A stretch of DNA of 64,000 nt from Ruegeria_C sp041537905 (GCF_041537905.1 NZ_JBGRUO010000001.1:372001-436000), one strand, 5' to 3'. Shown: positions 45,074-52,733, counted from the first letter of the stretch. The notes: generated by a model not told the origin, from the letters alone. Made by a program: numbers and translations.

Positions 45074-46590
45074 CCGGTCTTTTCGATGCCTTCCACTTCC
45101 TCCGCCCAGTCTGGCTGTTGCTGCTACCGGGCATTGGGCTGCTTTGGTACCTGGCAAGACCCCGTCGCAAACAGGACAGCCCCGATAGCCAGCACATCGC
45201 CCCGCATCTGGCAGAAGCGCTGCGGGTCGGTTCAAACACCCGGCGGCGGGTTCAGCCTATCGACAGCGTCGCCCTCTGCCTGAGTCTGCTGACACTGGCC
45301 GCAGCCGGGCCAACCTGGAGCCGAATCCCCAACCCGTTGATCGCGGAATCCGCTCCGCTCGTGGTGGCGCTCAAGGTGACGCCTTCGATGGAGGAAGCCG
45401 ACCTCGCGCCATCGCGCTTGGATCGCGCACGGTTCAAGATACTCGATCTGATCGCCACGCGGGCAGGCGGGCGCACCGCGCTTGTGGCCTACGCTGGCAC
45501 CGCACACCGGGTCGCACCGTTGACCGAAGACCCCGACATCCTTCGTCCGCTTTTGCAAGGGCTGAGCTCCGAGGTCATGCCTGTCGAAGGCGATGATGCT
45601 GCCGCGGCGTTGGCGCTTTCGATGGATATTCTGGGCGCTGCGGAGACGCCCGGCGCCATCCTCTTTGTGCTCGACGATCTTGATCCGGCCATGGTTACAG
45701 CATTCACCAACGATGACCCCGCGCAGCCGCCGGTGGCGATGCTGGTTGCCGTGCCCGCCGGGCAAATCCCGGCCCAAATCGCCGGGCTGACAGGCATCAC
45801 CACTGTCGGCTTGACCGCGGACGACCGGGACATCGCGCAAATCGAACGGCAGCTGATCTCAGCGCAACAGATGGCACAGCTGGACGATGAACGACTGGAC
45901 TGGGACGATCGCGGCTGGTGGCTGCTCTGGCCAGCCGCGCTCATCGCGCTGCTGTGGTTCCGCCGGGGCTGGACCATGCGCTGGGGCATCGCCATCGTTT
46001 TAGTCGCGGGGCTTCAAATGCCGGGCAACGCGCAGGCCGATGGATGGCGGGATTGGTTTCTGACACCCGATCAACAAGGACAGCTTGCCTACCGAAACAA
46101 GGATTTCGCCCGGGCCGCTGAACTGTTCAATGATCCCATGTGGAAAGGCCACGCATTGTTGCGTGAGGGCCGCTATGAAGAAGCGGCAGAATTGTTCGCG
46201 GAGCTGGATAATGCCGAGGCTGCCTTTTCCGAAGGTCTCGCGCGGATCGGCAACCGCGAATACCGCGCTGGTGCGCGGGCCTTTGAAACCGCGCTTGACC
46301 GCCAGCCGGATTTTCCCGCCGCCGCCAAAAACGCCGAGATCGCCTGGGCCATCGTCGAACAGGTCGAAAGCACCCGCGAGCAATCCGATACCGGCGAGGA
46401 AAGCGGCATCGGCGCGGACGACATGACATTCGATAACGAAGCGCAGCGCGGCACGGTTACGCAGGTCGATGCCCCCATGGACGAGGAAACGGCACTGTCC
46501 CCCGACCAGTGGATCGACAGTATCGACACCGAGATGGGGGATTTCCTGCGCAGCCGGTTCCTTTACGACAATGCCGAGGGGGGCACATGA
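45070..46590 (+). CDS. BatB/BatC fusion: VWA domain plus TPR region
   Basis: A 506-residue protein. An N-terminal membrane helix and VWA domain (about 20-290) are followed by further membrane helices near 295-335 and then periplasmic TPR-like repeats ('LAYRNKDFARAAELFNDPMW', 'REGRYEEAAELFAELDNAEA', 'IGNREYRAGARAFETALDRQ'). This corresponds to BatB joined to BatC. The MIDAS is degenerate: 'VVALKVTPSMEEADL' has Lys where the first Asp should be, so metal binding is doubtful, unlike the intact BatA. The ATG at 45070 overlaps the BatA stop. Confidence 0.87.
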   Translation: MTGLFDAFHFLRPVWLLLLPGIGLLWYLARPRRKQDSPDSQHIAPHLAEALRVGSNTRRRVQPIDSVALCLSLLTLAAAGPTWSRIPNPLIAESAPLVVALKVTPSMEEADLAPSRLDRARFKILDLIATRAGGRTALVAYAGTAHRVAPLTEDPDILRPLLQGLSSEVMPVEGDDAAAALALSMDILGAAETPGAILFVLDDLDPAMVTAFTNDDPAQPPVAMLVAVPAGQIPAQIAGLTGITTVGLTADDRDIAQIERQLISAQQMAQLDDERLDWDDRGWWLLWPAALIALLWFRRGWTMRWGIAIVLVAGLQMPGNAQADGWRDWFLTPDQQGQLAYRNKDFARAAELFNDPMWKGHALLREGRYEEAAELFAELDNAEAAFSEGLARIGNREYRAGARAFETALDRQPDFPAAAKNAEIAWAIVEQVESTREQSDTGEESGIGADDMTFDNEAQRGTVTQVDAPMDEETALSPDQWIDSIDTEMGDFLRSRFLYDNAEGGT

Positions 46591-47849
46591 TCCGCACTCT
46601 GATCGCGATATCCTTCCTCTGCCTTGGTACCGGCATCGCAGCCGCACAAGACCCTCGCATCACGGCGGAGCTGGAGAGTGACAGCACAATCGTCGGTCAG
46701 CCGCTGCTCTTGCGCATTTCGGTCCTTGTACCGACTTGGATGCCCGAACCGCCGGTCTTTCCAGCGGTCGAACTTCCGTCACTGCTGGTCCGCCAGCCCG
46801 AGCGTGCCTCGGGCCCGATCAGCGAGAATATCGACGGCGAAACCTGGTCGGGCGTGCGCCGCAGCTACCGCCTCTACCCGCTCGCGGGCGGCAGCTTTAC
46901 CCTGCCGCCGGGCGACGTGACACTCACCTATGCCAACCCCGAAACAAACGCGCCCGTGACATTCGCTGCCCCCCTTCCCGAACTGACCTTGGCCGCCGCC
47001 ATCCCCGAAGGGGCCTCCGGGCTTGATCCGCTGATCATCGCCAGCGGCTTCGAATTGCAACAACAGCTTGACGGAGATACCGACCCCGCTGTCGGCGGAG
47101 CCGTGACGAGGACCATTACAGCCAAAATCACCGGCACCTCACCAATCATGATCCCGCGCCTGACCGCCGCGCCCGACGGGGAAAGCCTACGCGCCTATTC
47201 CAAAGACCCCCAAATCGACGAGAAAGAAGACCCCGGTAAGCTGTTGGGCACGCGCTCGGAAACAACAACCTATGTTGCTCAAAACGAAGGGGCTGTCACA
47301 CTTCCGGGCCTGTCGCTCGACTGGTTCAACATCGAAACTGGACAGCTGGAAACGGCGACTATTCCGGCCATCGATATGTCAATTCGCGGAGCTGTCTCTG
47401 GCGAGGGGGACGACGCGAAAACATGGCATCTGCACAAATCGCTTTGGTGGGTGCTGGGTCTGGGCGTATTCATCGCACTAGCGCTCAGGGTGTTTTCGGC
47501 GCGCGCAGCTTCCTGGCTTGCGGCCTTGCGATCGCGGGCCATTCAAACCGAATGGTACGCCTCGCATAAGGTTGTGAAAGCCCTGTCGCGTCGAGATTTG
47601 GCAGCTATTTCGGCCGCGCTTTCTGAATGGAAGAACCACTATCCCGGCGCACCAGAACAAAGCTTCTCGGCGCTACTTGATGGCGTGGCCTCAATCGGCA
47701 AGGCCCGGTTTGGAGTGCAGGCCGATGGGGCGACTGAGAATTGGCGCGCGTTACGTTCCCTTTTGTCAGCCACACGCCGCCGTTTGCGGCGCGACAGCCG
47801 CCGCGCGCGTCATAGCCCGCAATTGAACCACCTGAATCCGGCGACATGA
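46587..47849 (+). CDS. BatD-like protein, 3' end formed inside an IS630 remnant
   Basis: About 420 residues: signal peptide ('MIRTLIAISFLCLGTGIAAA'), a periplasmic beta-rich region with 'ESDSTIVGQPLLLRISV', 'GAVTRTITAKITGTSP', one membrane helix near 290-310 and a basic cytoplasmic tail. This is the BatD (oxygen tolerance) pattern. The start overlaps the BatB/C stop (ATGA). The stop codon at 47847-47849 lies within sequence that in another frame reads as IS630 transposase ('GDMTMPELAGAL'), so the native C-terminus may have been replaced by the insertion. The last residues, 'HSPQLNHLNPAT', may be foreign. Confidence 0.82.
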   Translation: MIRTLIAISFLCLGTGIAAAQDPRITAELESDSTIVGQPLLLRISVLVPTWMPEPPVFPAVELPSLLVRQPERASGPISENIDGETWSGVRRSYRLYPLAGGSFTLPPGDVTLTYANPETNAPVTFAAPLPELTLAAAIPEGASGLDPLIIASGFELQQQLDGDTDPAVGGAVTRTITAKITGTSPIMIPRLTAAPDGESLRAYSKDPQIDEKEDPGKLLGTRSETTTYVAQNEGAVTLPGLSLDWFNIETGQLETATIPAIDMSIRGAVSGEGDDAKTWHLHKSLWWVLGLGVFIALALRVFSARAASWLAALRSRAIQTEWYASHKVVKALSRRDLAAISAALSEWKNHYPGAPEQSFSALLDGVASIGKARFGVQADGATENWRALRSLLSATRRRLRRDSRRARHSPQLNHLNPAT

Positions 47850-47947
47850 CCATGCCCGAACTGGCCGGTGCGCTGGCGGAAGCGACCGGCGTTCAGACGC
47901 ACCCTGATGCAATTGGCCGGTTCCTACGCAAGCTCGGCTTCACGTAC

Positions 47948-47998
47948 ATAATTGAGGAGGATCAGAAAGCGATCCAGTGAATCGTTTTCCCGACGAAC
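47948..47998. repeat. Palindromic insertion 1 in IS630 (distinct type)
   Basis: About 50 bp of foreign sequence between codons for FTY and TLVATERRR, where relatives have two Lys. It contains the hairpin GAAAGCGAT (47965-47973), loop of 7, ATCGTTTTC (47981-47989), 9 bp with one G-U pair. It does not match the other insertions in sequence. Exact borders are uncertain by several bases. Confidence 0.6.
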
Positions 47999-48109
47999 AC
48001 GTTGGTCGCGACCGAGCGACGCCGCGCAAAGGTAAGAAAGCAGCGCGACGACTGGTTCAAGCATCGCCTTCCTTCCGTCGCGGCCCAGCCCGAGCGTGCT
48101 GTCTTCATT

Positions 48110-48150
48110 CCCTTTCGGGACATTGCTGCGCAATGCCCTGTCGGGCAGCG
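48110..48150 (+). repeat. 41-bp palindromic element, copy A, in IS630
   Basis: 41 bp inserted between GTCTTCATT and GATGAAACC, immediately before the codon of the catalytic Asp of the VFIDET block. Parts in order: CCCTTTC, then a bulged hairpin GGG(A)CATTGC / TGC / GCAATGCCC at 48117-48138, then CTGTCGGGCAGCG. It matches copy C (50785-50825) at 36 of 41 positions. The insertion shifts the reading frame. Borders may shift by one base. Confidence 0.85.
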
Positions 48151-48312
48151 GATGAAACCTCCGTCAAAACCAATCTGACCCGCCAGCGCGGCTGGTCTCA
48201 GCGAGGTGAGCGGCTCGTCATGGATGCGCCCTTTGGGTCATGGGGCACGCAGACCTTCATTGCCGGCCTGAGCGCTGAAGCCTTGATCGCACCGTGGGTC
48301 ATAAAGGGGGCC

Positions 48313-48349
48313 CCTCTCATGCGTGTAAACATGCACTGCCGGGCAGTGG
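48313..48349 (+). repeat. 37-bp palindromic element, copy B, in IS630
   Basis: 37 bp inserted between codons for VIKGA and MDGEAF. It shares the ends of copies A and C, CCTCTC on the left and CTGCCGGGCAGTG on the right, but has a different, shorter middle. CACTGC-CGG-GCAGTG at 48334-48348 is a perfect hairpin. The insertion shifts the frame. Confidence 0.78.
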
Positions 48350-48739
48350 ATGGATGGTGAAGCCTTTGCCGCTTACGTCGAAAAGGTGCTGGTGCCGAAA
48401 CTGGAACCGGGCACCGTCGTCATCCTCGACACGCATAAGAATGCCGCGGCCGCAAAAGCCATGCGCGACGCCGGATGCTGGTTCTTGTTTCTGCCGCCTT
48501 ATAGCCCCGACCTGAACCCTATCGAAATGGCATTCTCAAAGCTCAAAGCACATCTCCGCAGGATCGGCGCGCGAACCTTCACCGATATGTTCGACGCCCT
48601 GACAGAAATCTGTGACCTACTCTCGCCACAGGAGTGCTGGAACTACCTTAAGGCTGAAGGGCATGTCTCAGGTTAAACGTCGTGGGCTCTAGTCATCTGA
48701 CCTTCGACACCAAGGGTCAGTGTGCCTCGGCATTTCCAG

Positions 48740-49540
48740 CTATAATTCGAGAACCAGAGGACAATGATCCGAGACTTCGGGCTCGTGGACCACATCGAAG
48801 GACTTCACGACCTCTTCGCGATTCACAAGCAGATAGTCCGCGAACCGGCCCGGTTTTTTGTAGTGCGAATTTCGCGTGCTCTCAAAGCCGCGCCCAGTCA
48901 CCAACTCCTTCAGCCCGGCGTCACCGAGGATGGATAATGTTTCACTGTCGGGTTCGACATTGAAACCACCGCAGATGACGACCACGTCCCCCTGCTCGGA
49001 CACCTGCTCGGAAAAATCGAGCAGTTTGCGCGCCTGTTCCGCTCGTTCAGGCGTGTCCATTTTGCCCTTCCGATGCCAGAGCCCGTGCATATGCGTCAAA
49101 CTGATCGACCGGTCGGAGGCATAATCATAAACCCTGACGCCATGCGCGCCACGAGATCGCGGGTGATCGCCGTAGCCGACGGGGGAATAGTCCTTGTGTA
49201 CGAAGCCTTGTACCTGGCCGATGATCGGTAGCGAACGATGGACGAATGTCGCCAGCCCCCATTGCGAAGGAACCGATTGGTCTTCATCCCAAAGAACGCC
49301 CTGCGCTGCCGGACAGAAAATCGCCACATGATCGGGCAGAATGTTTGAAACATCCCGGAAGAAGTTGGCGCGCTGTGGCAGAACATGCTCGCCATCCCGG
49401 TACGTCAGCCAGTCTTTTTCCGAGCTGGGGCTGTGAACCACTTCTTGAAGACAAAAGATGTCAGGAGCGGTGGCGGCGACATACGGCAAAAGATCTTCAC
49501 AAAGCTTTCCTCCCCAACCGTTCAGGCACATTATCTTCAC
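48740..49540 (-). CDS. Endonuclease/exonuclease/phosphatase (EEP) family protein
   Basis: A 266-residue EEP-fold protein. 'KIMCLNGWGGKLCEDLL', 'IFCLQEVVHSP' (metal Glu), 'THMHGLWH' and the C-terminal 'EVSDHCPLVLEL' (catalytic His) are present. The usual GDFN block reads GGFN ('ICGGFNVEPDS'), so an Asp expected at the active site is missing and activity may be altered. The GTG start at 49540 follows AAAAAGGAGG (49549-49558), a near-perfect ribosome-binding site. The family includes phosphodiesterases and nucleases; no signal peptide. Divergent from the next gene and flanked by IS remnants on both sides, so it may be recently acquired. Confidence 0.84.
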   Translation of the reverse strand: MKIMCLNGWGGKLCEDLLPYVAATAPDIFCLQEVVHSPSSEKDWLTYRDGEHVLPQRANFFRDVSNILPDHVAIFCPAAQGVLWDEDQSVPSQWGLATFVHRSLPIIGQVQGFVHKDYSPVGYGDHPRSRGAHGVRVYDYASDRSISLTHMHGLWHRKGKMDTPERAEQARKLLDFSEQVSEQGDVVVICGGFNVEPDSETLSILGDAGLKELVTGRGFESTRNSHYKKPGRFADYLLVNREEVVKSFDVVHEPEVSDHCPLVLEL

Positions 49541-49632
49541 GAGTATCAGCCTCCTTTTTACTTTGAAGCCGCCATTCGGGTTTTGTGGCTCAGCGCGTTC
49601 CGCGACCGCCCCAATCATGGTACTCTCTTAGG

Positions 49633-50376
49633 ATGCAAGACGACATGACCCGGCGATCAGTTGTCGCGCAATTGGGCGCAATCACCGCGCTGTTGAGTAT
49701 CGGTTGCGGCGCTTCTGCATTTGCAGGGCCAGCTGGTCGCGAAATCGAACGGCTCATCTCAAGGATCGATGAGCTTTCGGGTTCGCTGCGAGGCGCGGTG
49801 ATCTCGGTAGAAGATTGGCGAGCGGGCATTGATGAGTTGCTCTCTCAGGTGCCCGAGACGGACCTGATGAAAGGGATAGACTTCGAGCGTCTGGCAGCAC
49901 GGATCGGCTTTGCCGAACTGGGCGTCTCAACAGCGCGGATCGATTTCGGTCTCGACGAGCAGAGAACGTTGCACTTCCTGCCAAAGCTCTTTGCCGTGAA
50001 CACCGGAAGGTCGATCATACCGCACGGACATGCAAACATGGTGTCGGCCCATTTGCCGTTGACCGGCGCGTTCCGGCTCCGACAATACGATCAGGTGTCA
50101 CGCGACGAACGCGCGCTGACCGTTCGGCCCACCGCAGACCGCGTCATACGCGCGGGTGATCTGTCCTCCATAGGAGAGGATGACGACAACGTGCATTGGT
50201 TCATCGCACAAGAACCGTCTTACACGTTTGATGTCATAGTATCAGGGCTCGACGATGGGCGGGAACAGACATTCGAGATTTTCAATCTGGACATGGAAGC
50301 CGCGGAGCCCACCGCGAACGGATTGCTCAATGTGCCGCGTATGACGGTGTCCGAGGCCTTGAGAAAGTACGGCTAG
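49633..50376 (+). CDS. Exported protein of unknown function, cupin-like core
   Basis: About 247 residues (start ATG 49633, or ATG 49645). The N-terminus has a twin-Arg-type signal ('MTRRSVVAQLGAITALL', cleavage likely after ASAFA). The central region 'LFAVNTGRSIIPHGHANMVS' followed by 'AHLPLTGAFRLRQYDQV' looks like a cupin metal site with His-x-His. I do not recognise a specific family. Its stop codon overlaps the end of the IS481 remnant on the other strand, so the extreme C-terminus could have been altered by that insertion. Confidence 0.68.
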   Translation: MQDDMTRRSVVAQLGAITALLSIGCGASAFAGPAGREIERLISRIDELSGSLRGAVISVEDWRAGIDELLSQVPETDLMKGIDFERLAARIGFAELGVSTARIDFGLDEQRTLHFLPKLFAVNTGRSIIPHGHANMVSAHLPLTGAFRLRQYDQVSRDERALTVRPTADRVIRAGDLSSIGEDDDNVHWFIAQEPSYTFDVIVSGLDDGREQTFEIFNLDMEAAEPTANGLLNVPRMTVSEALRKYG

Positions 50377-50655
50377 TTGCTCAGTCCCGGCATCTGGTGG
50401 ATCGGGTTTAGGATGAATCGATCTGGCTCTGATGTCCAGTTTTTGCAGATGTATTCGTAAGGCGTGAGACCGCTGAGCGCCGTTAAGCGACATGCGAAAT
50501 TGTAGGCGTCCAGAAAGTCTGCGAGGTGGCTTCGAAGCTGATCGTGGCTTTCGTAGTGATACCGCTTCACCGTCGCGTCCTTGATGGTGCGGTTCATCCG
50601 TTCGACCTGTCCATTGGCCCAGGGATGGCTAGGCTTTGTCAGGCGATGCTCGATG

Positions 50656-50702
50656 TCGCTCGACCATTGTTCTTGAACCAATGGCGAACAAGGCCTCGCC
50701 CT
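50656..50702. repeat. Palindromic insertion in IS481 (possible diverged member)
   Basis: Net gain of about 37 bp between RFDLICE and IEHRLTKP codons. It contains the hairpin CCATTG-TTC-TT-GAA-(C)-CAATGG at 50664-50684 with one bulged base, the same bulged design as copies A and C, but the flanks do not match them clearly. Borders uncertain. Confidence 0.6.
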
Positions 50703-50784
50703 CGCAGATAAGATCGAAACGCATCTTGCGGAATGTCACGCTGTCACGATTGCGCGGCTGCTTTGCGAACTGGATGCCGTTGTC

Positions 50785-50825
50785 CACTACCCGGCAGGGC
50801 ATTGCGCCGCAATGTCCCGAGAGGG
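50785..50825 (-). repeat. 41-bp palindromic element, copy C, in IS481
   Basis: Read on the minus strand: CCCTCTC, then GGG(A)CATTGC / GGC / GCAATGCCC, then CTGCCGGGTAGTG; 36 of 41 identical to copy A and exactly the same length. It sits between CATCCTGACC and GACAACGGC, directly before the catalytic Asp codon of the TDNG block, and causes a frameshift. Confidence 0.86.
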
Positions 50826-51415
50826 GGTCAGGATGGTGTGGAGCTTGTAGGGCACTTCCTCCAGCAAATGTTCAAGGAACTCTCAGGCTGTCATGCGATT
50901 GGCTTTCTCGACCAACTGCGCCACGGTAAACTTGCTGGTTCGCTCAATCGCAACAAAGAGATAGAGTTTGCCTTACTCGGTCCTGACTTCGGCAATATCG
51001 ATATGGAAATAGCCATTTGGATACCGCTTGAACTTTTGCCGCTTGGGTTTGTCACCTTCGACGTCTGGCAAACGGGATATCCATTCGCCATTGTCACTCG
51101 GACCAATGGCGCGACATGGCTCATCGCTGAAAGCAGCGATGCAGTGAAGACCGCGTCAGATGTGGGATTGAGGGCTGGAGTGCATAACGGCAATCGTCCA
51201 GGAGCAGCAGAGTGTGCCGTCGGAACGCAACCACCATCGCCTCCTCTTCTTCGCTGAGAACACTGGAGCGAGGGTCTTTCGGCCCCGTCATACGATCCTC
51301 CAAAGTCTGCCGCTTGCGCCACTTGGCAACGGTCTTGGGATTGATCACAAGCTCGCGGCTCGGCTCCGCGATCGCAGCCTGCGATCGCTGTATGTGAGCT
51401 CGGATGGCGTGCGTG

Positions 51416-51458
51416 CCCTCTCGGCAGATTTGCTATGCAAATCGCCTGCCGGGTAACA
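51416..51458 (+). repeat. Palindromic element, copy D, in IS481, opposite orientation
   Basis: Read on the plus strand: CCCTCTC, then GGCAG ATTTGC / TAT / GCAAAT (CGC) CTGCC with a 3-base bulge, then GGGTAACAG. It keeps the left end CCCTCTCGG and the right block CCTGCCGGGTA of copies A-C. It interrupts the N-terminus of the IS481 gene and lies antisense to it. Confidence 0.8.
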
Positions 51459-51887
51459 GTACGCGGCGCTGCCGTGACGACTTCGTCCCATAGTGCTTCC
51501 TTCCATTCAAACGAAAAGATCAGACAATCAAACCTTGGGATCAAACACCCAAGCCGAAGTTTCAATCTGCAAGATGGGCCCCAAGCCGACTTGCGGCGTT
51601 GCGGGAAGGCAAAACTTTGCAGGACAACGGTGCAAAGGTCGGCAGCGCGGATAAAGTGTGAATTCACCGGTCTGCACCAACAGCGGCAAACAGCGCATAG
51701 CGTTTGCCTCGAGCCGCCGGAGCAACGGGAAGCAATCGCTTGCTACTGGCGCGAATAGATCGCGTGCAGGCGCAAAAGCAGACGTTGGCGTGACAATCAG
51801 TCAAGTTGGCATGCAAGGGCCTTACCGGCCAGCGGACCAAGACCGAAAGGACGGATGAGGATCAGGGCTGAGACAGATACTGAACGA

Positions 51888-51907
51888 CTACCGGCTGATG
51901 CCGGTAG
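51888..51907. repeat. Hairpin at the tnpA stop codon
   Basis: CTACCGGC (51888-51895), loop TGAT, GCCGGTAG (51900-51907): a perfect 8-bp stem overlapping the TnpA stop codon. It could be the right-end recognition hairpin of the IS200 element or a terminator. Confidence 0.6.
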
Positions 51908-52304
51908 GATCGGCGATATGGTTTTCGAGGTATTGCAAGACGATGTCTTCTGTAATGGCGCCGTTGGTGGTTGAAAAGTAACCCCTGCCCCAGAACCGGC
52001 GCCCCCAGTAGCGCCTGCGCAGCGCAGGGAATTTCCGTTGTACCTTGTGAGACGAACGGCCCTTCATCCTGCGCACCAGGTCGGAAATGGAGATCTTCGG
52101 TGGTACCGATACAAACATGTGGACATGGTCGCTCGACAGCACCCCGCGCAGGATGTCGACCTCGTTCTCGCGGCAGACCTGACGGAGGATGTTCCGCACC
52201 CGCAGGCGCACCCCACCGGTCAGCACTTTGTAACGGTATTTCGTCGACCAGACGATGTGGTAGCGGTGATAGAAAACGCAATGCTTGCGGGTGTCATATT
52301 GCAT
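51888..52304 (-). mobile_element. tnpA: IS200/IS605-family Y1 transposase TnpA (intact)
   Basis: A 138-residue HUH transposase. The HUH metal motif is 'SSDHVHMFVSVPP' (His60, His62) and the nucleophile is Tyr125 in 'DIVLQYLENHI'; length is normal for IS200-type TnpA. Such enzymes cut single-stranded DNA next to subterminal hairpins. A hairpin CTACCGGC-TGAT-GCCGGTAG (51888-51907) lies at its 3' end, and a long palindrome begins at its start codon, both typical of IS200. It is the only apparently intact transposase in the window. No tnpB is present. Element ends were not defined. Confidence 0.9.
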
Positions 52305-52370
52305 GCCCTTACCCTCTGGAAAATGAGCCTTCCGACCGGCTGCGGCTCATTTTCCAGAGGGTAAGGGCAT
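52303..52370. repeat. Perfect 27-bp inverted repeat at the tnpA start
   Basis: Arms 52303-52329 (begins ATGCCCTTACCCTC) and 52344-52370 (ends GAGGGTAAGGGCAT) are perfectly complementary over 27 bp with a 14-nt spacer. The left arm overlaps the tnpA start codon and contains its ribosome-binding region (AGAGGGTAAGG), so the mRNA would fold its own translation start into a long stem. IS200 elements are known to use such structures to block read-through transcription and translation. Confidence 0.85.
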
Positions 52371-52733
52371 AACACGATTCTTTCGTGCTAAAGCAAATCC
52401 GACTGGAAGTCGGAGGGTTTGCTCCAAGGCGTGGATACTCAAAGGCACGAATCCCGCCCAATACCCGGCGCGCGCCACGAAGCGGCCAGAAGGTGCGGTT
52501 GATGATCTTGGTGCCATCGACGGAGCAACGGAAACACCTCTGGCAACCACAACGCCCGGCAAACCGCGATTCCGCTCTGTGATGAAAGCCATGTGAACAC
52601 GTGACGCCTTCATTTGGCCCAGGCATCTTGCCGCACCAACCCGTCGGACCAGGCGGACCAATCCGGCCGCAGTTGCAAAACCGCAGGCGCAGTGGCGCGA
52701 TCTATGCTAGGCTAACGGCCAAGGAGACGGTTC
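52371..52733. other. Gene-free stretch between IS200 element and eCIS-like gene
   Basis: 363 bp. A bulged hairpin lies at 52393-52422: GCAAA + TCCGACT, loop GGA, AGTCGGA, three bulged G, TTTGC. This imperfect palindrome may be the left subterminal structure of the IS200 element. Reading frames on both strands look like shadow or remnant sequence with no family I recognise. AAGGAGA at 52721-52727 is the ribosome-binding site of the next gene. Confidence 0.5.

Larger units (their letters stand above)
47843..48676 (+). pseudogene. IS630-family transposase remnant, 5'-truncated and interrupted
   Basis: Pieces in three frames assemble into an IS630 DDE transposase missing roughly its first 80-90 residues: 'MPELAGALAEATGVQTHPDA', 'TERRRAKVRKQRDDWF', 'DETSVKTNLTRQRGWS', 'FGSWGTQTFIAGLSAEALIA', 'MDGEAFAAYVEKVLVPKLEP', 'LPPYSPDLNPIEMAFSKLKA', ending VSG at 48676. 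It is broken by three extra segments (47948-47998, 48110-48150, 48313-48349), each containing a palindrome. The second catalytic block reads ILDTHKN where relatives have ILDNLATHKN, a 9-bp in-frame loss. No terminal inverted repeats were identified. Certainly inactive. Confidence 0.88.
50373..51491 (-). pseudogene. IS481-family transposase remnant, interrupted
   Basis: Fragments in several frames give an almost complete IS481 DDE transposase: start MGRSRHGSAA at 51491, 'RSQAAIAEPSRELVINPKTV', 'KWRKRQTLEDRMTGPKDPRS', 'RHTLLLLDDCRYALQPSIPH', 'YPNGYFHIDIAEVRTE', 'KLYLFVAIERTSKFTVAQLV', 'NGIQFAKQPRNRD', 'WANGQVERMNRTIKDATVKR', ending at 50373 with 'MPGLSN'. Damage: a TAA at 50973-50975, a TGA at 50883-50885, and three extra palindromic segments (51416-51458, 50785-50825, about 50656-50702). 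Most of 50377-51887 is explained by this remnant; 51492-51887 shows nothing recognisable. Confidence 0.87.

Noticed and set aside
52309..52661. Two overlapping minus-strand frames upstream of tnpA
   Set aside because: They run through the palindrome, have no recognisable family and no ribosome site; treated as non-coding or remnant sequence.
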